Positions 58,501 through 64,000 of a stretch of DNA of 64,000 nt are shown here, in pieces. The position numbers and the translations under genes were made by a program. The notes beneath the pieces were generated by a model. The model saw only the letters and a list, made by a program, of their open reading frames with translations. It was not told the DNA's origin and ran no database searches. The DNA is from Lumbricus rubellus. Its lineage: Eukaryota; Annelida; Clitellata; Crassiclitellata; Lumbricidae. Every line of letters begins with the position of its first letter. Position 1 is the stretch's first letter. The stretch spans positions 21,578,785 through 21,642,784 of the forward strand of contig OX243824.1 in the NCBI GenBank assembly GCA_945859605.1. Direction: 5' to 3'.

Positions 58501-61500
58501 ATTTAACAGCGATTTTCATTCTTCTAAAGTAATTCTCCAATCTTTACGATCCATTGTTACAATTTGAAAAAATAAATACAACCACTATCACCATAAAAAT
58601 TATTACAGTATTAACCATCTTAATATTAATAATCTTAATATTCACCCTCATCAGAGTAAAGATTTCAAAATCAGCAGAATTTATGATAATTCTCCAGACA
58701 GTTGTAAAATTTCTGCCCAATAATGACTTTACTCACAAATGATAATACAATGATGATAGCAGTAACATGATGACAGACGATGATAAGGGCACAGAAATTG
58801 TTCTGAAGCATAGTGCCACAAAAGATACTTTTCAATTTCCGCAAGAGTTTCTTCAGGTGCCGATGTTATAGACTGATCATGTCCAATCGGTATAATTAGA
58901 CAGTGATCTGGTGTCAGGCCTCCCTTGGCAAGCGCCAAGTAACACTAAGTGAAACATACGAAAAGAAGACACAATAAAATAAAGCACAGTTCCTTGGCAA
59001 ACACTAAAATTATTCAGAATATGTTACAGCTGTAACAGATTAAAGTAGTGTAGACTATTTCATACAACACATCACAGTTTACAAAATGTTGCAGCAGCAA
59101 GAGAACACATTGACATCTTTAACCAAGTAAAGCAGTGAACTAGTTTATAAATGAAAAACATACCATAAATTGTCTAATTAACACTTTTATGCAACAGCAA
59201 AAGTCAGTGTGCAAATGTAGCAGTAAAAAGGCTCTACACAAATGTCGCGTTCTGTTACCTGTTGTCCAACACTGATGACGAGATGTTTCTCGACTTGTGG
59301 ACTGCCCAGACAAAACCAACACGGACCGGTCGGCTGAGCTAAAGAAGACACAACAATAATACATCTTCAATAACACATAATATCTTCAAATAGCTAGAAT
59401 TTAAACAGAATAATTATAAACGTAATTTATTTTCAAACTTTTTCTACAACACTTAAAAAGAATCATGATGTCAAGGATGTTTGAATTGAAGTGGTTCACC
59501 TCTTAACCTAATGGAACTTAAACCAGACACTTTTTGCATATCAAAGAATTTTTTTGGCTGCTGCAATGCTCGAATTAGTAATTCAACCATTTACTTGTTG
59601 ACATTACAGGCAATCAAATCTTTCAGCTGTTATTATTGCATGACTGTCAACTTACTTGTAGGTTTACCAATCTTAGGTGGCCCATACTCCACCAACACCT
59701 ACAATGCTTCTTTCAGCTAACATGCATGTGATGTTAAAAAATGTTTACTTAATAGGGCAATTTCTGACAGCTTTAAAAGATGCAGGAACCTCTCCGCTAA
59801 ATAGATTCTTACTTGTAATTATACTAGCATTCCCAATATATTAGCTAGAACCTGAGCACATCACAAAACATGGAGACAGTGATATTTTCATTAACGGAAA
59901 TAGAAATTAGAAGTAAAATTATGCATATCCGTTAACGAGAATAAGAACGAAAATTAGGAAATATTTTGAGAACGAGAATAGAAATAGAACTGAAATACGC
60001 CTGAGAGAACTGAAATATGAATAGAAATAGGAATTATTTTAGAACGAAAATTATTACACTGTGATGATTTTTGTCATTCATTGTCTGTGCAAGTCTGTAT
60101 AAAGTCAGGCAATCTATTTCTCAGAACCCTTAAGATCAGTAATCTTCGGATATAATTTCTCCTCCCCCGGGCATATTGCCACAACTAACTAAGATATTAC
60201 GTTTGCTTTCTTAGTCATTCAAACAAAAGGGCCCTGGTACAGGTCTAGGATCGCTAGTCAAACAACCTGACATTGTTTAATGTGAGGGATGACTGGGTAC
60301 CGTTGAGCACAAGGCGAAGGAAGTTAATTACAGGTGCATTTCAAGCTTGGGTGCATTTGATGTACAGCCTGTATGAGGTTACGGTAGGGGGAGGAGATAT
60401 TTGAACATGAGCCTATAGACACATATCAAGCATCAGCGGCACGTATAGGGTTGAAATCGAGCTTGACATTTTGACACCTCAATTCACTTGGAAATAATAA
60501 TTATACTGATAGGGTAAGAGTCATAATACCTAGACTTCTATATACACTGTATACAGTAAGGAACTAACCTACCTAGATGTTTGTGGATTGGACAAATTAG
60601 AACTGAAATTATTTCAGAACTTGAATTAGAATGGAAATTATTTCAGAACTTGAATTAGAACGGAAATTATTTCAGAACTTGAATTAGAACTGAAATAGGA
60701 ATTATTTTCAGAATAGAAATAGAATTAGAACTGAAATTAGAGTCTTAGAACTGAATTTGAATTGAAATTGGGAATTATTTTTAGAACTGAAATATCACTG
60801 CATGGAGAGCAGTTCTAATGTCGGGAATCAACAAGGTCAAGTCTTTCTGAGGTATAAAATGGCTGGTGGGAGGAAGCTGAATAAAGCTGACGTATCACTG
60901 CATGATGCAAGCATTATTGCATGATTCATTTACGAATAATGTCAGCAGTGAAAGAAAGAGAAATGACAATGAAAACATGACAAAACAAATTCTTAACAAT
61001 TTTAGCAACCTGGTTTTTTGAAATTCCGTTCTGAACTCCCATCATGTCTTCGTTTCTTGCCCTCCAATGCCTTCGGGTCGTAAAAGAACTGCTGCGGCTT
61101 CTCTTCCTTTTTAAAACAAAAGAACAAAAGCAGTTAAATTGCAGGAAACTTAAACAATCCGTCATCATAATTATGCTCACTGCATTTATCAGTTCAGAAC
61201 AACTTCGCAACCGTTTTCACTGGCTTGAAGAAGTCATCAATTTTTTTAAATAATCAACAATATTAGTTATGAATATCAACAAATAATAAAAATTAATAAG
61301 CTTTTTAACCTACAACAAAATACCATTTTTAGACATTAGAAATTTTTATTGTTCCCAATTCATTCATTCAATGAATTTGTATAGCGTCTCTTGAACTCTC
61401 TTCAAGGGACTACTCATAAGCACTATGCTATATATACCTTGGGAACAAACAGAAAATGTCTGTCCATCCAAGGATGACGCTTTGTTTACGGAAATGCATT

Positions 61501-62972
61501 TGATGTCCTCACCTTCTTAGCGCTTGACTTGAAAAGAGACGAATCAGATCGATATGGACATTCGGTGACATCTGGTGGCTGTTTCCTCAGCTCACCAGTG
61601 TCGACTTCTTTCAGTGGACAGATCGTGAATGCATACAAGTACTGAACACACAGAGCACACAAAACACACTTTACCAAACATAACATTATGGTCAATCAGC
61701 CAAAAAAGTTGATTAGCACATATACAGTAAGTTCATCCATCTGGAATGAGCTGCTTTTATTACCGTACCTCTGACCAATCAAACTTTGTTTCATAAAAGT
61801 CTTTTTTATGTGATAGGCTGGGAGCGCTCCTGAGTAGCTTTCTTGAACAGGTGCTATTTTAAGTCCATACAATGAATGAATGATTTCTAAGCTTATTCCA
61901 AGACTGGAAAATTAAAAGTTTGCTGTATTGTACAATACACACAAACAGAAGTGGTGAAGCTGCACCAAAAAAGTGAACAGTAAATAAGTCAGTAAGCTGC
62001 AATGCTCCTACATTGAACACTAACCTTGCACCAACAACGTACATATAGAGAAATTTGGCTCAAAAACTGCAATAACACCAGTGCACATAGCACAAATAGA
62101 TGACATTGTATGTGAGTAAGTAAGATCTTTAACGAGGAGTACTAGTAGAGCACAGTTACATGTGTCATGGCTAAGGAAATGATGCCACTAGTTGCACTAC
62201 ATACAAATTGGTGACTCTACAGGTCGCTCAAGGGACTGACTTACAAGCAAGCAAAAGTAAGTCAGCATTCTAGCCAAAATCCTGACAAAATCAGATACTA
62301 CAAAGTGAGACAATGAACAGCTTTTGCGTTCAAACAATGTAATGCAAAGTAACCCTACAAAATTATTTACAGGCAGATACCTTGCGCTTTTCTTTGTTAC
62401 CGACGTCTGCCAATGCGATGAAGCGAGTGACATGCTCAGGAGTTCCCTGCAAGACTTTGTGATTCCTAACAAAACAAAATATATATGAAATCAATAACTC
62501 TGAAACTATGACCTTTAGAACTGTCTCTCAGTAAGACACAGTATTTTGATCGATGTTCTGTCAGTTGAGAGCAACCAAGAAAGAAAGAAATCTAGTCAGC
62601 AACAGCTAACCATGTAGGAATAATCATACCTTAACCCTTTAACGACCAGCCTGTACTAAAATGCATCGAAAACATATGTAGCTGGTCGTTAAAGGGTTAA
62701 CTCTTCCTTCCCAACTCTCCAATTGACCGTATGCTTGTATTTTGTTTGTGTTGTGATGGCTTGTGATTTGCTATCCCGATTGATAATAAACGAAGATATA
62801 TATCGTAGTGAAACAAATCTGATTAAATGATCAATTGAAAGGTTGTCACCAACCGATATGGAACGCGTTCGTAGGATATGCCTTCCAACGCAGAGAAATG
62901 ATATCGTGGTTTGACCGACAGAGCGAACTGCGAGACAAGATCAGAACCTTTGACGCCTTTCACATCAGAATC
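55404..62972 (-). CDS. CWF19L1: CWF19-like protein 1 (10 3'-terminal coding exons; 5' part outside window)
   Basis: Ten exons on the minus strand (62972-62854 to 55545-55404) join in frame to 1056 nt, 351 residues plus stop. From memory they align with roughly the last two thirds of human CWF19L1 (538 aa): LKPRYHFAALE-like, [31 protein letters not shown], the CwfJ_C_1 domain with PCWFCLGSP and [32 protein letters not shown], then CwfJ_C_2 to the KKFDFTLS stop. CwfJ/CWF19 proteins associate with the spliceosome and with lariat debranching. The N-terminal metallophosphatase-like part should lie beyond 64000. At the exon 6/7 junction about eight residues seem missing compared with human. Confidence 0.95.
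56124..56221 (-). CDS. CWF19L1: CWF19L1 exon i (CwfJ_C_2)
   Basis: Encodes [20 protein letters not shown] then [13 protein letters not shown], matching human [26 protein letters not shown]. Donor AG|GTCAGA. Confidence 0.95.
56665..57117 (-). mobile_element. LINE/SINE 3' region, long fragment
   Basis: TTCATTAAATTAATCTGTAG-AGCGCCTCTTCAAGG opening as in other tails, then about 400 bp of body (GGAGGCCATTCCAGG is shared with 14800). In the CWF19L1 intron, directly before a family 1 SINE. Confidence 0.5.
57118..57335 (+). mobile_element. tRNA-derived SINE (family 1)
   Basis: GAGGCACGGTGGTGTAGTGA head, GGCTCAAATCC box, CTTGAAGGGGCGCTATAGC tail; it ends 24 bp from CWF19L1 exon h. Confidence 0.88.
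57359..57472 (-). CDS. CWF19L1: CWF19L1 exon h (CwfJ_C_2)
   Basis: A 38-codon exon encoding [20 protein letters not shown] then [18 protein letters not shown], matching human VIPVPIS...DIKDAF...Q.IELLEIPEHSDIKQ. Confidence 0.95.
57690..57805 (-). mobile_element. tRNA-like SINE (family 4)
   Basis: On the minus strand: GGAGCACATGGTAGTCTATT-GGTTAGCATGCTTGACTGTC and GGTCGTAGGTTCAAATCC. It is tRNA-like with a possible GTC loop, but the acceptor stem does not pair well. A SINE head or tRNA pseudogene. Confidence 0.6.
57958..58170 (+). mobile_element. tRNA-derived SINE (family 1)
   Basis: Well preserved: GGGGCGCGGCGGTGTAGTGG, GAGGTTCGAATCC, GCTATAACAAGTGCACATAC. It ends 89 bp from CWF19L1 exon g. 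Confidence 0.93.
58259..58334 (-). CDS. CWF19L1: CWF19L1 exon g (CwfJ_C_1 end)
   Basis: Encodes [20 protein letters not shown] then HLQIQ, the ERNYKxxHLQ motif of the family. Acceptor CGCTTAG, donor CAG|GTAATG. Confidence 0.93.
58829..58944 (-). CDS. CWF19L1: CWF19L1 exon f (CwfJ_C_1)
   Basis: Encodes [20 protein letters not shown] then [19 protein letters not shown]. Donor GAAAA|GTATCT gives phase 2, as exon g needs. The frame stays open downstream, but a later GTGAGT donor gives the wrong phase. Confidence 0.88.
59259..59338 (-). CDS. CWF19L1: CWF19L1 exon e (CwfJ_C_1 start)
   Basis: Encodes [20 protein letters not shown] then VISVGQQ. The CWFC motif supplies the two Cys of the likely zinc site of CwfJ_C_1. 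Confidence 0.96.
59877..60800. mobile_element. hAT-like element with perfect 8-bp TSD
   Basis: 924 bp, CAGTGATATTTTCATTAACG to GAACTGAAATATCACTG, flanked by CATGGAGA on both sides (59869-59876, 60801-60808). Subterminal regions are runs of degenerate GAACTTGAATTAGAACGGAA-type repeats. No transposase. In the CWF19L1 intron. Confidence 0.88.
61010..61106 (-). CDS. CWF19L1: CWF19L1 exon d
   Basis: Encodes [20 protein letters not shown] and then a basic linker to KKPG, the low-complexity linker before the CwfJ domain. Phase 0 to 1. Confidence 0.9.
61355..61440 (-). repeat. LINE/SINE 3'-tail fragment
   Basis: AATTCATTCATTCAATGAAT then TATAGCGTCTCTTGAACTCT. Confidence 0.55.
61513..61641 (-). CDS. 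CWF19L1: CWF19L1 exon c
   Basis: A 43-codon exon encoding [20 protein letters not shown] followed by [13 protein letters not shown]. Donor AAG|GTGAGG. Confidence 0.95.
61730..61885 (+). mobile_element. L2/CR1-like LINE 3' tail
   Basis: CATCTGGAATGAGCTGCTTT...CATAAAAGTCTTTTTTATGT...GGGAGCGCTCCTGAGTAGCT and GAATGAATGA: an 'SIWNELL..Y' type RT end plus the common tail. Confidence 0.65.
62381..62465 (-). CDS. CWF19L1: CWF19L1 exon b
   Basis: Encodes [20 protein letters not shown] followed by [14 protein letters not shown], strongly conserved with human. Phase 2 to 0. Confidence 0.95.
62630..62700. mobile_element. 70-bp TTAA hairpin mini-element (piggyBac-like)
   Basis: CTTAACCCTTTAACGACCAGC and GCTGGTCGTTAAAGGGTTAA are perfect 20-bp arms around a ~30-bp loop, with TTAA at both ends. 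Confidence 0.75.
62854..62972 (-). CDS. CWF19L1: CWF19L1 exon a (first in window)
   Basis: Encodes [20 protein letters not shown] then [20 protein letters not shown], matching the human LKPRYHFAALE..YYERLPYR segment. Acceptor TGTGTAG, donor CG|GTTGGT. Confidence 0.94.
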
Positions 62973-63031
62973 CTACACATCACAAATCAAAACAATCAAA
63001 AATAAATTAGCATGTAGCATCTGCCACCAAT

Positions 63032-63928
63032 ATATGTGACCCGTTTTCACAAAAGCGGTCGGAAAGTACCATATTAAATTTTTTCACTTTTTAGCAATTT
63101 CCTGTACATAATTCATTTTCCTTTCCAAAACTGTTTGCGGTTTTTCTATATCTAAAATATAACCAGGGTTATAGAATTTTAAATCCGATGGTATAGATAA
63201 ACTGTTAGTTGAGAAAATTGCATGCGAAGTTTAGCGATATAATTATTGACATTCTCCTATGAAACGGCTATTTCTACTGGACCTATTTAAATACAATTTG
63301 GCCGCCGCGTAGCTTCGACAATTGCCTAAATACTCTACAGATTTACAAAATATTCTCCATTTCGAAGATTAAGTTATTTAGGTGAAAAGTGAAGAAAATA
63401 AACGATTTATCCCGTTACACCAGGCGAGGCCATGCGACCTTTAATCGTTCAGCCAACCACGGCTCAAGATTTGGTCACGTGTCTGTTTTATAGCGCTATT
63501 TCAAGTTTCTGTGAGTTAGTCGGTCTATTTCGGGCCGCTCTCAGGGCGTACTAAATAGAAGGCGGTCATGTTTTATTAATAGAACAGAAAAAGGGGATTT
63601 CCTTTTTCAAAACGAAACCAATCACGTTTTTCGATTCGACCTGCAACTTATTTTAATATCGCAACAAAATGTAGCTAATTTTGACTTAAATTCTGACTTT
63701 CGATCTCGATAAGCAGATTTAGGGCTCTTAGTAAAAATTAATTTTTACACATTTAGATATGTCTAAACAAGCATTTTATACGTCATTTCTATTGAATATA
63801 TATTTTAAAACTTGTTTTTGCGTTCATGTCAATTACGGCCGATTTAAGGTTTTCCATGGTTTTTCGTCATTTTCTACCTGACAACATTTGGTACCTTCCG
63901 ACTGGTTTCAAAATGATGGGTAACATAT
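63032..63928. mobile_element. ~900-bp DNA transposon, non-autonomous, with ~40-bp inverted ends
   Basis: Left ATATGTGACCCGTTTTCACA-AAAGCGGTCGGAAAGTACC; the complement of the right end reads ATGTTACCCATCATTTTGAA-ACCAGTCGGAAGGTACC. No transposase piece seen. Superfamily not assigned. It lies in the CWF19L1 intron upstream of exon a. Confidence 0.7.
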
Positions 63929-64000
63929 TACATTAAAATCCTTCAAAGTCTTTGTCCATACATGCAGCAGCACGCTTTCTCTGTTATTGGTCCTGTGATG

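Overview
This is animal nuclear DNA: two spliced genes with GT-AG introns, AT-rich introns of a few hundred bases to several kb, many microsatellites and minisatellites, tRNA-derived SINEs, LINE 3' fragments and a dense set of cut-and-paste DNA transposons. The gene content fits an invertebrate. A marine invertebrate, possibly a deuterostome, is my guess from the domain layout of the first gene and the many AGGCCTA-type motifs, but I cannot name the species.

Layout. 1-8405: intergenic, with a 47-bp satellite that holds a PIF/Harbinger-like insertion, and further MITEs. 8406-47165, minus strand: a complete 36-coding-exon gene for an alpha-2-macroglobulin/complement (thioester protein) family member. 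All exon phases join, the coding length is 4728 nt and the product is 1575 aa. It has a signal peptide, MG domains, an LDL-receptor class A domain in the bait-region position (the layout of insect Mcr), a helical TED domain whose thioester motif is lost, a receptor-binding-like domain, and a Cys-rich C-terminus with a hydrophobic tail. 47166-55403: intergenic, including three hAT-type elements nested inside one another (48571-52127) and short MITEs with 8-bp target duplications. 55404-62972, minus strand: ten 3' coding exons of CWF19L1 (spliceosome/debranching-associated CwfJ family). Its 5' exons lie beyond 64000.

The most unusual observation is in the first gene. Several intronic minisatellites start exactly at an exon-intron junction, and some have amplified the 5' splice site itself: the donors of exons 3, 11, 23 and 26, the acceptor of exon 11, and a two-copy duplication at the donor of exon 31. 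In two cases the array carries several exact copies of the authentic donor sequence. The two genes are unrelated in function and there is no operon. No CRISPR array, rRNA or bona fide tRNA gene was seen. All alignments to known families are from memory and by eye.
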